Shown here piece by piece: positions 1 through 7,940 of a DNA stretch of 40,796 nt. The stretch covers positions 1 through 40,796 of the forward strand of contig JAVCCZ010000071.1 in assembly GCA_030765265.1 (NCBI GenBank), in the 5' to 3' direction. Each line of letters starts with the position of its first letter. Position 1 is the first letter of the stretch. The DNA is from Candidatus Erginobacter occultus. GTDB taxonomy: Bacteria > Auribacterota > Erginobacteria > Erginobacterales > Erginobacteraceae. Below the pieces are notes generated by a model that saw only the letters and a list, made by a program, of their open reading frames with translations, ran no database searches and was not told the origin of the DNA. Made by a program: the position numbers and the translations under genes.

Positions 1-346
1 AGTTGGGGATGTTCCACATCGGGTTCCCGCCGGTTAATGGCGTGTCATTAGCCACGCCGAAACCGAAACGGGTGATTCCCCTGATCATCCACCTTCCGGC
101 AGTCGCCCCGGCAGTGGGCCGAAAGATTGCGATGTCGGATTTCCCGTCTTGGTCATAATCGGCCGGCACGGGGATATCGCCCGTCTGCCCGAAGGCGCAC
201 GAGGTTACCCCCTTGACCCGCCACTGTCCCGTGTTGGGACGGTAGATGCCGAAGTCACTCTGTCCGTCGCCGTCAAAATCGGCGGCGAGCAGTCCGGCGG
301 TCCCCGTCAGCAGGAAAACCGACGCCACCAAAACCAGCTTTTTCAT
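1..346 (-). CDS. Secreted VCBS/FG-GAP-like repeat protein, N-terminal part (cut by window edge)
   Basis: This ORF has no stop inside the window, so it is missing from the ORF track; I translated it by hand. About 115 residues are visible. It starts MKKLVLVASVFLL, a signal peptide ending near GLLAA. Two calcium-loop-type units follow (DFDGDGQSDFGIYRP and DYDQDGKSDIAIFRP), each with a 'W-x-(V/I)-(K/R)-G-(V/I)-T' strand and an FG turn. The start ATG is preceded by a strong ribosome binding site (AGGGAGGGG). The repeat is the same type as in the next gene and in the protein at 7941, but the wording is more diverged (GQWRVKGVTS instead of GLWAVRGLTR). The likely role is an exported or surface protein; function unknown. 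The C-terminal domains lie outside the window. Confidence 0.8.
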   Translation of the reverse strand, partial: MKKLVLVASVFLLTGTAGLLAADFDGDGQSDFGIYRPNTGQWRVKGVTSCAFGQTGDIPVPADYDQDGKSDIAIFRPTAGATAGRWMIRGITRFGFGVANDTPLTGGNPMWNIPN

Positions 347-417
347 ACATCCCCTCCCTTGTTTGTTCTCCCGGAGGAAAACGTTTATGCCCGTGAACCC
401 GGGTACACGATAAGTTA

Positions 418-445
418 AAGTTATCATTCCAATGCGAAAAGTCAA
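418..445 (-). promoter_or_regulatory. Candidate sigma70-type promoter for the truncated secreted-protein gene
   Basis: On the minus strand TTGACT is followed after 16 bases by TAACTT, upstream of the ATG at 346. The -10 lies in a short palindrome (GATAA/TTATC arms). The region is clearly more AT-rich than the flanking genes. The -10 match is only partial, so this is a suggestion. Confidence 0.4.
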
Positions 446-578
446 GAGACTTTGTAGATATTCTACTCAAATTTCAGGGGATCAATGTCAAGTAATATCT
501 GTGCCTGTTCCCGGCCGGGGCCGAAAAAGTGTTGTTAAGGTACTCGCGGGATCTCCGCCGCCGCTTATCTCCCCGAGA

Positions 579-1763
579 TCAGTCGTTGCACGCCGCCGTA
601 TGGGTGCAGTTAAACCAATCGATCCCGTTGCTGGCCGCGTAACTGGCCGAGACATAACTGCAGTTGGCAAAACCGTAATTCGTATTGCCGATGGATTCGG
701 AGGCGGCGATCTGGTGACAGTCGTCGACGCCGTTGACGGAGCCGGAGGCACTGCAGTTGGCCATCTGATTGCACCGGTAAAAGCCGCCGCTCCCCGTCCC
801 GCCCCCGTCCGCCAGGCAGTTGGCCAGGTTGTCGCAGGTGTGAAAGCCGATCCCCCCGCAACCCTGGGCGATGCAGTTGACGAAACCGCTGTTGCCGGGG
901 AAGCGGTAGAAGCCGTGGCCGGCGGCGGAAATCGCCTGGCAGTTGACGAAGCTTGCCTCATCCGCCCCGCCGCTTCCGGCAAACCCGTGTCCGGCGCTGT
1001 TCTGAACGTTGACATTGGAGAAACCGGTTTGGGCCGCCGCGGCGCCCACCTGGATCTGGCCGTCTCCCTCCCCTCCGTTCCAGATAGAGATATTTTCCAG
1101 AGTTACTCCCCCGGCGGTTTCCAGAAAAATATGGCAGTCAACGCCGAGCATAATCCGGGTATTCTCCCGGCCGGCGCCGCTGATTAATTTCACCCCGTTG
1201 ACGCGGATGTCGCTCTGAACCGCGTAATCGCCCCGGGGGATAAAGACGCTGCCGTAAACCGGGCTTTGCAGGCCGGCCTCCAGGTCGTCTCCGTCGCCGG
1301 ACTTAATCACGTAATCATAGAGTCTCTGTCCTACCCCGCCCTGGATCGGCAGATCGCCGGGCAGCCCGTAATAAATCCTGGTCATACCCCTCACCGCCCA
1401 GAGCCCCGTCGCCGCCCGATAGACGGCGATCTCGGCGCTGCCGCCTCCGCTGTAGTCACCGGGACGGGGAATGTCGCCGCTTCTGCCGAAATATACCCGG
1501 GTCAGACCCCGGACCGCCCAGAGTCCGGAGGAAGCCCGGAAGATCGCGGCCTCAATTCCATTGCCGCCGGAATAATAATCGGGCTGGGGCAGATCCCCGT
1601 CTCTTCCAAAGAAAAACCGGGTTACCCCGCGCACCGCCCAGAGCCCGCTGGCGGGACGGAAGACGGCGATATCTTCCCGGCCATCGCCGTCGAAGTCAGC
1701 GGCGCCGGCGAAGGCCGGCAGAAGAAACAGAACCGCCAGCCGGAATAAGGCGGACATCTTCAT
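579..1763 (-). CDS. Secreted protein: three GLWAVRG/VCBS-like repeats plus cysteine-rich beta-helix-like domain
   Basis: I chose the ATG at 1763 (MKMSALFRLAVLFLLPAFAGA) rather than the longer ORF start because it gives a clean signal peptide and is preceded by GAGGAGAAG. The mature part opens with three repeats of about 45 residues of the form DGDGxxDIAVFRPxSGLWAVRGxTRxYFG. About 230 residues follow that read as a parallel beta-helix of the pectate-lyase-like kind (GSVFIPRGDYAV, then regular turns with ISIWNGG and SNVNVQNS). In the tail, rung after rung carries 'NC' or 'C' at the same place (FVNCQA, FVNCIA, LANCLA, MANCSA, FANCSY, WFNCTH), suggesting a cysteine ladder. The likely site is outside the cytoplasm, possibly glycan-binding or an adhesin-like surface protein. 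No catalytic residues are recognised. The palindromic repeat at 1789-1846 lies just upstream. Confidence 0.8.
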   Translation of the reverse strand: MKMSALFRLAVLFLLPAFAGAADFDGDGREDIAVFRPASGLWAVRGVTRFFFGRDGDLPQPDYYSGGNGIEAAIFRASSGLWAVRGLTRVYFGRSGDIPRPGDYSGGGSAEIAVYRAATGLWAVRGMTRIYYGLPGDLPIQGGVGQRLYDYVIKSGDGDDLEAGLQSPVYGSVFIPRGDYAVQSDIRVNGVKLISGAGRENTRIMLGVDCHIFLETAGGVTLENISIWNGGEGDGQIQVGAAAAQTGFSNVNVQNSAGHGFAGSGGADEASFVNCQAISAAGHGFYRFPGNSGFVNCIAQGCGGIGFHTCDNLANCLADGGGTGSGGFYRCNQMANCSASGSVNGVDDCHQIAASESIGNTNYGFANCSYVSASYAASNGIDWFNCTHTAACND

Positions 1764-1788
1764 CGCTTCTCCTCGGTTAATGTTCATA

Positions 1789-1846
1789 GTAGCACAGGCA
1801 TTCTTGCCTGTGGACAAGGGGCCACAGACAGGAATGTCTGTGCTAC
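1789..1846. repeat. Palindromic intergenic repeat (AGCACAG family), two arms
   Basis: Two 25-base arms (1789-1813 and 1822-1846) face each other across 8 bases and match at 22 of 25 positions. Each arm is itself nearly palindromic (CACAGGCATTCTTGCCTGTG and CACAGACAGGAATGTCTGTG). A single arm of the same family recurs at 20990-21015. The element sits between the secreted-protein gene and the end of lpdA. Strong hairpin potential could make it a transcript-end structure, but the recurrence argues for a dispersed REP-like repeat. Confidence 0.8.
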
Positions 1847-1893
1847 TTTCCCGCCCCTGGTTTGTTGGACGAAATTCAGGTTCTAACTGCTGT

Positions 1894-3297
1894 TCAGATG
1901 TGCAGGGCGCGGTTGAGGGCAGCGTCGGCGGCTTCTCCGACGGCCTCGGAGAGGGTGGGGTGGGAGTGGATGTTGGCGGCGATATCTTCCAGGGTCAGGC
2001 CGGCCCGCCGGGCCAGGGTCAGTTCGCCGAGGAGTTCGGTGACCTCGGGACCGGCCAGGGCGGCGCCGAGGATCTTCCCGGAATCTTTCTCGGCGACGAT
2101 CTTGACGAAACCCTCCCGTTCGCCCAGGCCGAGGGCCTTGCCGTTGGCCAGGAAGGGAAATTTCCCGACCGCGACTACAAATCCGGCCGCCCGGGCTCCC
2201 TCCTCGGTGAAACCGAACGAGGCGGCCTGGGGTTGAGTGTAGACGCAGCGGGGGATCATCCGGTAATCGAGCGGTTCCGGGTTTTCCCCGGCGGCGGCCT
2301 CGGCGGCGGCCACGCCCATCGCGGTGGCGGCGTGGGCGAGCATCAGCTTCCCGGTCACGTCGCCGGCGGCGAAGATCCCGGCAACGGAGGTCTCCATCTT
2401 CTCGTCGACCGCGATGAATCCGCCCTTCTCCGTTCTGGATACTCCCAGGTCTTCCAATCCCAACCCCTCCACGTTGGGTTGGAAACCGGCCGCCACCATC
2501 AGCCAGTCGGTTTCCAGGTTCCGCTCTCCCTTCGGCGCGGCGAGCCGGACCCTGACCCCGGAGGGGGTCTTCTCCGTTTGCTCCACCCGGCTGGCGGTAT
2601 GGAGGGAGATCCCGGATTTTTTCGCCGCCCGCTCAATAGCGGCCGAGACTTCCGGGTCCTCGGCGGGGAGGAGCCGGTCGAGGATCTCGACGATCGTCAC
2701 CTCGACCCCGTAACTTCTCCAGATGGCGGCGAACTCGACGCCGATCGGGCCGCCGCCGATAATGACCGCCCGCTTCGGGAGGGCGGGGGAGAGGATGGCC
2801 TCGGTATAGGTAATGATCTTCTCCCCGTCGGTCTCCAAACCGGGGAGGGCGCGGGGCCGTGCGCCGGTGGCGACGATGATCTTCTCCGTCTCCAGGATGG
2901 AGGTTTCTCCCCCGCCGGTTTCAATCCGGACCCGGCGGGGGGATTCCAGGTAAGCCCGGCCCCGGCAGCTGTCAACGCCGTTCTTCTTCAGCAGGAGGTT
3001 GACCCCCTTGACCAGCCGCTCCGAGACCTGGCGGCTGCGGCGGAAGGCAGCTCCGTAATCGAGGGTCAGGTTGTCGAATCCCAGTCCGAACTCCTTCGCC
3101 CGCCGGGAGACGATCCCGGCCAGCTCGGCGTTTCTCAGCAGCGCCTTGGTGGGGATACAGCCGACGTTGAGGCAGACCCCGCCCCAGTATTCTTTTTCGA
3201 TAATGGCCGTCTTCAAGCCGAGCCGGGAGGCCCGGATGGCCGCCGGATACCCGGCCGGCCCGGCCCCGATCACGATCAGGTCGTAGGATTGTTTCAT
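1894..3297 (-). CDS. lpdA: Dihydrolipoyl dehydrogenase (E3)
   Basis: This FAD-dependent enzyme reoxidises dihydrolipoamide on 2-oxoacid dehydrogenases or the glycine cleavage system, using NAD+. The 467-residue length is normal. Visible are the N-terminal FAD loop GAGPAG (residues 11-16), the redox-active pair in GGVCLNVGC (Cys42 and Cys47), the second Rossmann loop GGGPIGVEFA, the FAD-contact segment FAAGDVTG, and the C-terminal interface motif HSHPTLSEA, whose His completes the active site of the partner subunit. The start ATG overlaps the rmuC stop (ATGA), so translation is probably coupled. It is the last gene of the lipA operon, consistent with lipoyl metabolism. No dehydrogenase E1/E2 or glycine cleavage genes are in the window, so the partner complex is unknown. 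Confidence 0.96.
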   Translation of the reverse strand: MKQSYDLIVIGAGPAGYPAAIRASRLGLKTAIIEKEYWGGVCLNVGCIPTKALLRNAELAGIVSRRAKEFGLGFDNLTLDYGAAFRRSRQVSERLVKGVNLLLKKNGVDSCRGRAYLESPRRVRIETGGGETSILETEKIIVATGARPRALPGLETDGEKIITYTEAILSPALPKRAVIIGGGPIGVEFAAIWRSYGVEVTIVEILDRLLPAEDPEVSAAIERAAKKSGISLHTASRVEQTEKTPSGVRVRLAAPKGERNLETDWLMVAAGFQPNVEGLGLEDLGVSRTEKGGFIAVDEKMETSVAGIFAAGDVTGKLMLAHAATAMGVAAAEAAAGENPEPLDYRMIPRCVYTQPQAASFGFTEEGARAAGFVVAVGKFPFLANGKALGLGEREGFVKIVAEKDSGKILGAALAGPEVTELLGELTLARRAGLTLEDIAANIHSHPTLSEAVGEAADAALNRALHI

Positions 3298-4550
3298 AGC
3301 TCTTCCGGCTCCGTTCTTTCTGAAGGTTCTTCCCCGGCCTCCGCTTCCTCCCCTGGTCGCGCCAGGTCATCCGGGATCGCTTTTCTCACCTTGGCCCCGA
3401 GCCGGCGGAGTTCCTCCACCCGGCCGACCAGGTTGCCCCGTCCCTCGCCCAGCCGCTTGAGCGCCAGGTCGAACGACTCCGAGACCCCGGCCAGCCGTCT
3501 TTTCGCCTCGACCATCGTCTCCGCGATCCGGGCCACCTGGTCGTAGAGCCTCCCCGCCCGGTCGGCGATCTCGGCGGCGTTGCGGTTCTCGTTTTCCCGC
3601 CGCCAGATCTGGGAGATCAGCTTCAGGGTGATCATCAAGGTGGCCGGCCCGGTGATGACGACGTCGGTCCGGGCCAGGTCGTAAAAGAGGTTCTGGTCGG
3701 CCCCCACGGCCGCCCCGTAGGCCGGTTCCAGGGGGATGCACATCACCACGAAGTCCAGGGTCCGGTTGCCGAGCAGGGAGGTGTAATCCTTCTCCCGCAG
3801 TTCCTCGATATGGTTCCGGACCGACTTCAGGTGGTCGGCGAGATGGGCCTGGCGCTCCTCGGGGTCGGCGGCGGACCAGTACCGCTCGAAGGCGGTCAGC
3901 GAGACCTTGGAGTCGACGATCACGGCTTTCTCCCCGGGGAGGTAAACCAGGAAATCCGGTCGCTTCAGCCTGCCGTCGTCGTCCCGCAGCGCGGTCTGGG
4001 CGTCGTACTCCCGGCCCTTTTCCAGTCCCGAGGCCTCGAAGATCCGCTCGACGATCAGCTCTCCCCAGTCGCCCTGGGCCTTGGCGTCGCCCTTGATCGC
4101 CCGGGCCAGGCGGTTGGCCTCATCGCTGACCCGGTTGCTCAGTTCCGACAGCTGACGGACCTGCTCCACCAGCCGGGCCGAGCGCGCGGTGTCGTCGCGG
4201 TGGACCTCGTCGACCCGGTTGCGGAAGGAGGCGAGCTGTTCCTTGAAGGGCTGCAGCAGGTCGGCGAGCCGCTCCCGGTTCTGTTCGGTCAGAACCCGGC
4301 CCCGGTCCTCGAAGATCCGGTGGGCGAGGTTCTCGAACTCCTGCTTCAGGCGGACCTCGGCGTCCTGGAGGAGGGCGATCTTTTCCCCCGAGGCCGCTCT
4401 TTCGTTGTCGAGGACGGTTTCGAGGCGGACTTTCTCCACCCGGCTGTCTTCCAGTTCACCGGCTTTTTTTCTCAACCCGGCGGCCAGGGAGGCGGACAGG
4501 GCGATCGCGGCCAGAAGGGCGGCCGCTAAAATGATCAGGACGATCTCCAT
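3294..4550 (-). CDS. rmuC: RmuC family DNA recombination protein
   Basis: RmuC proteins carry a nuclease-like domain behind a coiled coil; E. coli rmuC limits inversions at short repeats. I start the 418-residue protein at MEIVLIILAAALL (ATG 4550), preceded by GAGGAAT, and not at the 48-residue longer ORF. It has one N-terminal membrane helix (about 1-25), a charged coiled coil (about 30-170), then the RmuC core with AQGDWGELIVERIFEASGL, RPDFLVYLPG, AVIVDSKVSLTAFERY and FVVMCIPLEPAY. The stop of the upstream 74-aa gene overlaps its start (TAATG), and its own stop overlaps lpdA (ATGA). Regulation is therefore probably operonic with lipA. The link between RmuC and lipoate genes is positional only. 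Confidence 0.93.
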   Translation of the reverse strand: MEIVLIILAAALLAAIALSASLAAGLRKKAGELEDSRVEKVRLETVLDNERAASGEKIALLQDAEVRLKQEFENLAHRIFEDRGRVLTEQNRERLADLLQPFKEQLASFRNRVDEVHRDDTARSARLVEQVRQLSELSNRVSDEANRLARAIKGDAKAQGDWGELIVERIFEASGLEKGREYDAQTALRDDDGRLKRPDFLVYLPGEKAVIVDSKVSLTAFERYWSAADPEERQAHLADHLKSVRNHIEELREKDYTSLLGNRTLDFVVMCIPLEPAYGAAVGADQNLFYDLARTDVVITGPATLMITLKLISQIWRRENENRNAAEIADRAGRLYDQVARIAETMVEAKRRLAGVSESFDLALKRLGEGRGNLVGRVEELRRLGAKVRKAIPDDLARPGEEAEAGEEPSERTEPEEL

Positions 4551-4774
4551 TATTCCTCGGGGCCGGGGGGGTCCCGATGTTCCACCTTGACGGTCAGGTT
4601 CGGTTTCACCCCGGCCAGGGCGGGAAGGAGGTGATTCAGGACTTGCTCGGCGGTCATCCGGAAGGTCCGGTCGCGTGCCGACACCTTGAACCATCCGTTC
4701 TTGTCCCGGCAGTACTGCTCGGTGAAATTATCGGTCCCGATCCGGATCAGGTAGCTGTCATTGGTCAATTTCAT
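4550..4774 (-). CDS. Small conserved-looking hypothetical protein, 74 aa
   Basis: I do not recognise this protein. The sequence begins MKLTNDSYLIRIGTDNFTEQYC, is rich in charged and aromatic residues and has no membrane segment or signal peptide. I placed the start at ATG 4774 because GAGAGGG lies nine bases upstream. An alternative ATG at 4819 would add 15 residues and overlap the lipA stop as ATGA, so it cannot be excluded. The stop overlaps the rmuC start as TAATG. Tight coupling on the rmuC side argues that it is a real translated gene and part of the lipA-rmuC-lpdA unit. Confidence 0.7.
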   Translation of the reverse strand: MKLTNDSYLIRIGTDNFTEQYCRDKNGWFKVSARDRTFRMTAEQVLNHLLPALAGVKPNLTVKVEHRDPPGPEE

Positions 4775-4815
4775 ATCTGCCAGCCCTCTCTGCCGCCCTG
4801 CGTCTCGACGCGCGG

Positions 4816-5700
4816 TCATTCAGCTTTGGTGAGATTAAATCTTTTCCGGTAATTTATCAAGTCCGCCCACTGTTCCCGGGCCCGGTGGGAGCTGCGGACG
4901 AAGACCCCGGACCGGACGCTGGGGAAACCCAGGGCCTGGGCCCGGCGACGGTACTGGGCGAATTTCTCTTCCGGGCGGGGACGGACCAGGGGAAGATGCC
5001 GGGCGGTGGGGGGGAGGTAGTGGCCGATGGTGAGCATCCGCGCCCCGGCGGTAAAGATATCGGACATCAATTCTTCGATCTCCTCCTCGGTCTCGCCGAG
5101 GCCGACCATAAATCCGGACTTGACCGGGATCTTTCCCGACCGGGCGGCCGAGGAGAGGACCTTCAGGCTGCGCCGGTAGTCGCTGTCTCTCCGGGCCTGG
5201 GGGTAGAGGCGGCGGACGGTCTCCAGGTTGTGGCCGATGACGTCGGGGCCGGCTTCCAAAACGGTATTCAGGGCGGCCGGGTTGCCTCCGAAGTCAGGGA
5301 CCAGGACCTCCACCCCGGATTCAGGCAGTTCTTCTTTGACCCGGCGGATAACGGCGGCCAGGTGGGCGGCCCCGCCGTCAACCAGGTCATCCCGGGTGAC
5401 CGAGGTGATGACCACGAAATTCAGCTTCAGTTCCCTTGCGGCCCGGGCGATCTTCTCCGGTTCCTCCGGGTCAAGGGGGAGGGGCCGGCCCCGGTTGACC
5501 CCGCAGAAGCGGCAGGACCGGGTGCAGATCTCCCCCATCGCCATAAAGGTCAGCTCCCCCGCCGTGAAGCACTCGGAGATGTTGGGGCAGAGGGCCTGTT
5601 CGCAGACCGTGGCCACGCCGAGGGAGCGGAGGCGTTGTTTCAATCGAAAGGTTTTCCCGCCGAGGCGGACTTTCTTCAAGAGATAGGGAGGGCAGCGCAT
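4816..5700 (-). CDS. lipA: Lipoyl synthase
   Basis: This radical-SAM enzyme inserts two sulfurs into protein-bound octanoyl groups to make lipoate. The auxiliary cluster motif CEQALCPNISEC comes first, then the SAM-cluster motif CTRSCRFC, and the family's C-terminal RSS motif (VRSSHRAREQ). The track ORF of 600 residues is far too long. Family homology begins at MRCPPYLLKKVRLGG, so I take ATG 5700 (294 aa); ATG 5745 would give 309 aa. Neither has a clear ribosome binding site, and the region between 5701 and 5817 must hold promoters for both lipA and the divergent helicase gene. No lipB is visible, but downstream lpdA supports a lipoate operon. Confidence 0.95.
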   Translation of the reverse strand: MRCPPYLLKKVRLGGKTFRLKQRLRSLGVATVCEQALCPNISECFTAGELTFMAMGEICTRSCRFCGVNRGRPLPLDPEEPEKIARAARELKLNFVVITSVTRDDLVDGGAAHLAAVIRRVKEELPESGVEVLVPDFGGNPAALNTVLEAGPDVIGHNLETVRRLYPQARRDSDYRRSLKVLSSAARSGKIPVKSGFMVGLGETEEEIEELMSDIFTAGARMLTIGHYLPPTARHLPLVRPRPEEKFAQYRRRAQALGFPSVRSGVFVRSSHRAREQWADLINYRKRFNLTKAE

Positions 5701-5817
5701 AATCGGGTGGGCGGAAATCGCTGTTATTTTCCAGTATCTTAGCATAGTCTGAACGGCCGGATAAAGAAACAAATCCGAAGATCGGCATCCATTTGGGCCA
5801 GGAGATAGATCAGGGAG

Positions 5818-7857
5818 ATGGAAGAACCAACGAACAGGGAAGAGCCGGAACCGGCGGCGGGTTTTTTTGCCGAGGGGGGGGCGCTCTCGGGATCCCATCC
5901 CCGCTACGACCACCGTCCCCAGCAGGAGGCGATGGCGGCGGCGGTGGCGGAGGCGATCGAGGAGAAGGCCACCCTCCTGGTCGAGGCCGGGACCGGGGTG
6001 GGGAAGAGTTTGGCCTACCTCCACCCCTTCGTCGCGGCGGGGAGGGAGAACGGAAAGGTGGCGGTCTCCACCGGGACCAAGACCCTCCAGACCCAGCTGA
6101 TCGAAAACGATATTCCCTTTCTCGCCCGGGTCCTGAATATCCCGATCCGGGCTGAACTCTGCCTGGGAGCGGCCAACTACCTCTGCCTTTACCGGATGAA
6201 CCGGGCCTCCGAGCGGGGGACATTTTCCAGCCGGGCTGCGGCGAAACAGTTTCCCCGGATCGAGGAGTGGTCGCTGGAGACCCCGACCGGGGTCAGGCTT
6301 GATCTCGATTTTCTCCCCCGGCCCGATGTCTGGTCGGCGGTCTCGGTGGAGCACGACTTCTGCCTCAGGCAGATCTGCCCCTGCTTCGAGGAGTGTTTCT
6401 ACTTCCGGGCCCGGGCCCGGCGGGAGAAGGCCGATATCCTGGTGATGAACCACCACCTCTTCTTCGCCAATCTCGGCGCCGGAGGGGGGATCCTTCCCCA
6501 GTTCAAGGCGGTGGTCTTCGACGAGGCCCACCAGATCGAGGAGATCGCCACCGAGTTTATGGGTTACGAGGTCTCCAACTACCGTCTCCCCAACCTGCTT
6601 GGCTACCTCTACAGCCACCGCTCGAGTAAGGGCTTCCTCCCTTCCCGGATCGAGGACGAGGACTGCCTGGAGAAGTGGCGGGAACTGATCGAGAAACTGT
6701 CCGACCTCAACCGGGAGTTTTTCGCCTCGCTGGAGGAGAAGTGGCCCGACGCCTTCCGGACCGTCCGTCTTAAAGAGCCGGGTTTCGCCGAGGATATCCT
6801 CTCCGGGCCCCTGGCCGAGCTGGAGGAGCGGCTGGAGGAGATGGAGGCTACGATCACCGACGAGGAGGGCCAGACCGAACTCAAGACCTATCTCTCCCGG
6901 ACCCGGAAGATCCGGGAAGAGCTGTCGGCGATCGTGAATATGGAGGACCGGGAGTATGTTTACTGGTACAGCCGTTCCAACCCCGGACCCCGGATACGAC
7001 AGACCCTCCAGATGGCCCCGATCGAGGTCGGGGAGTACCTGAATAAATCCCTCTGGGAGAAGTTCGGGCCGATCGTCCTCACCTCGGCCACCCTCAGCGT
7101 GGGGGGGGAGTTCGGCTACCTGAAAAAGCGGTTGGGGATCGATGAGTGCCGGGAGTTGATCCTCACCTCCCCCTTCGACTATGCCGGCCGGGTGATGATC
7201 TACGCCGACGGCGGGATCCCCGATCCCGGCCGGGAGCGGGAAGAATACGAGGAGAGAGTGATCCAGGATACCGGCCGGCTGATCATCCTCTCCGGGGGCG
7301 GGGTCTTCGCCCTCTTCACCAGTTACCGGATGCTGGACAAGGCTTACCGGAGGCTCTCCGGCCCGCTGGCCGAGTACGGCTGCCTGAAGCAGGGGGAGAT
7401 GGAACGCTACCAGCTATTAGAGGAGTTTCGCTCCCGGCCGGGCTCGGTTCTCTTCGGGACGACCAGTTTCTGGCAGGGGGTGGATGTCCCGGGGGAGGCC
7501 TTGAAGTGCGTGATCATCACCAAGCTCCCCTTCGCCGTCCCCGACGACCCGGTGACCGAGGCCCGGATCGACTTCATTCGGGAGTCGGGAGGAGATCCCT
7601 TCCGGGAGTACCAGGTCCCCCGGGCGGCGATTATGCTCCGGCAGGGCTTCGGGCGGCTGATGCGCCACCGGGAGGACTATGGGATCGTGGCCATCCTCGA
7701 CCCCCGGTTGCGGACCCGCTCCTACGGGAAGACCTTCCTCGCCTCCCTCCCCCCCTGCCCGGTGACCGCGGAGATGGCCGACCTCGACCGGTTCCTGAAG
7801 CGGATTCGGGGAAGGGAAAATGGAGAGGGTGAGGAGTGCGGTCCCCAGGCCAGGTAA
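5818..7857 (+). CDS. dinG: DinG/YoaA-type ATP-dependent DNA helicase (iron-sulfur, XPD-like)
   Basis: A 679-residue superfamily 2 helicase of the DinG class, which unwinds DNA 5'-3' in repair. Visible are Walker A EAGTGVGKS (about residues 56-64), motif Ia STGTKTLQTQL, the iron-sulfur cysteines (Cys123, then Cys182, Cys187 and Cys193 in FCLRQICPCFEEC), Walker B FDEAHQ (about 234-239), motif III LTSATLS, and motifs V-VI TSFWQGVDVPG and LRQGFGRLMR. There is no exonuclease domain, so it is the short DinG/YoaA form rather than the Bacillus type. AGGAGA lies upstream of the chosen ATG. It is transcribed divergently from lipA and followed at short distance by a secreted-protein gene with its own ribosome binding site. 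Confidence 0.9.
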   Translation: MEEPTNREEPEPAAGFFAEGGALSGSHPRYDHRPQQEAMAAAVAEAIEEKATLLVEAGTGVGKSLAYLHPFVAAGRENGKVAVSTGTKTLQTQLIENDIPFLARVLNIPIRAELCLGAANYLCLYRMNRASERGTFSSRAAAKQFPRIEEWSLETPTGVRLDLDFLPRPDVWSAVSVEHDFCLRQICPCFEECFYFRARARREKADILVMNHHLFFANLGAGGGILPQFKAVVFDEAHQIEEIATEFMGYEVSNYRLPNLLGYLYSHRSSKGFLPSRIEDEDCLEKWRELIEKLSDLNREFFASLEEKWPDAFRTVRLKEPGFAEDILSGPLAELEERLEEMEATITDEEGQTELKTYLSRTRKIREELSAIVNMEDREYVYWYSRSNPGPRIRQTLQMAPIEVGEYLNKSLWEKFGPIVLTSATLSVGGEFGYLKKRLGIDECRELILTSPFDYAGRVMIYADGGIPDPGREREEYEERVIQDTGRLIILSGGGVFALFTSYRMLDKAYRRLSGPLAEYGCLKQGEMERYQLLEEFRSRPGSVLFGTTSFWQGVDVPGEALKCVIITKLPFAVPDDPVTEARIDFIRESGGDPFREYQVPRAAIMLRQGFGRLMRHREDYGIVAILDPRLRTRSYGKTFLASLPPCPVTAEMADLDRFLKRIRGRENGEGEECGPQAR

Positions 7858-7940
7858 AGAATTCCCGCTTGATTAACCAGCCGGCCGGAAATACTATCTG
7901 GCCGAGAGTTGATCGTTTTAACTAACAGGGAGGAAGGCTG

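Noticed and set aside
1780-3546. 588-aa plus-strand ORF opposite lpdA
   Set aside because: It is a GC-rich antisense shadow, low in complexity (Gly/Pro/Arg), without family features; lpdA on the other strand is unmistakable.
5701-6618. N-terminal extension of the lipA ORF to 600 aa
   Set aside because: The extra part lies antisense to the DinG-type helicase and has no LipA homology; LipA normally has about 290-320 residues.
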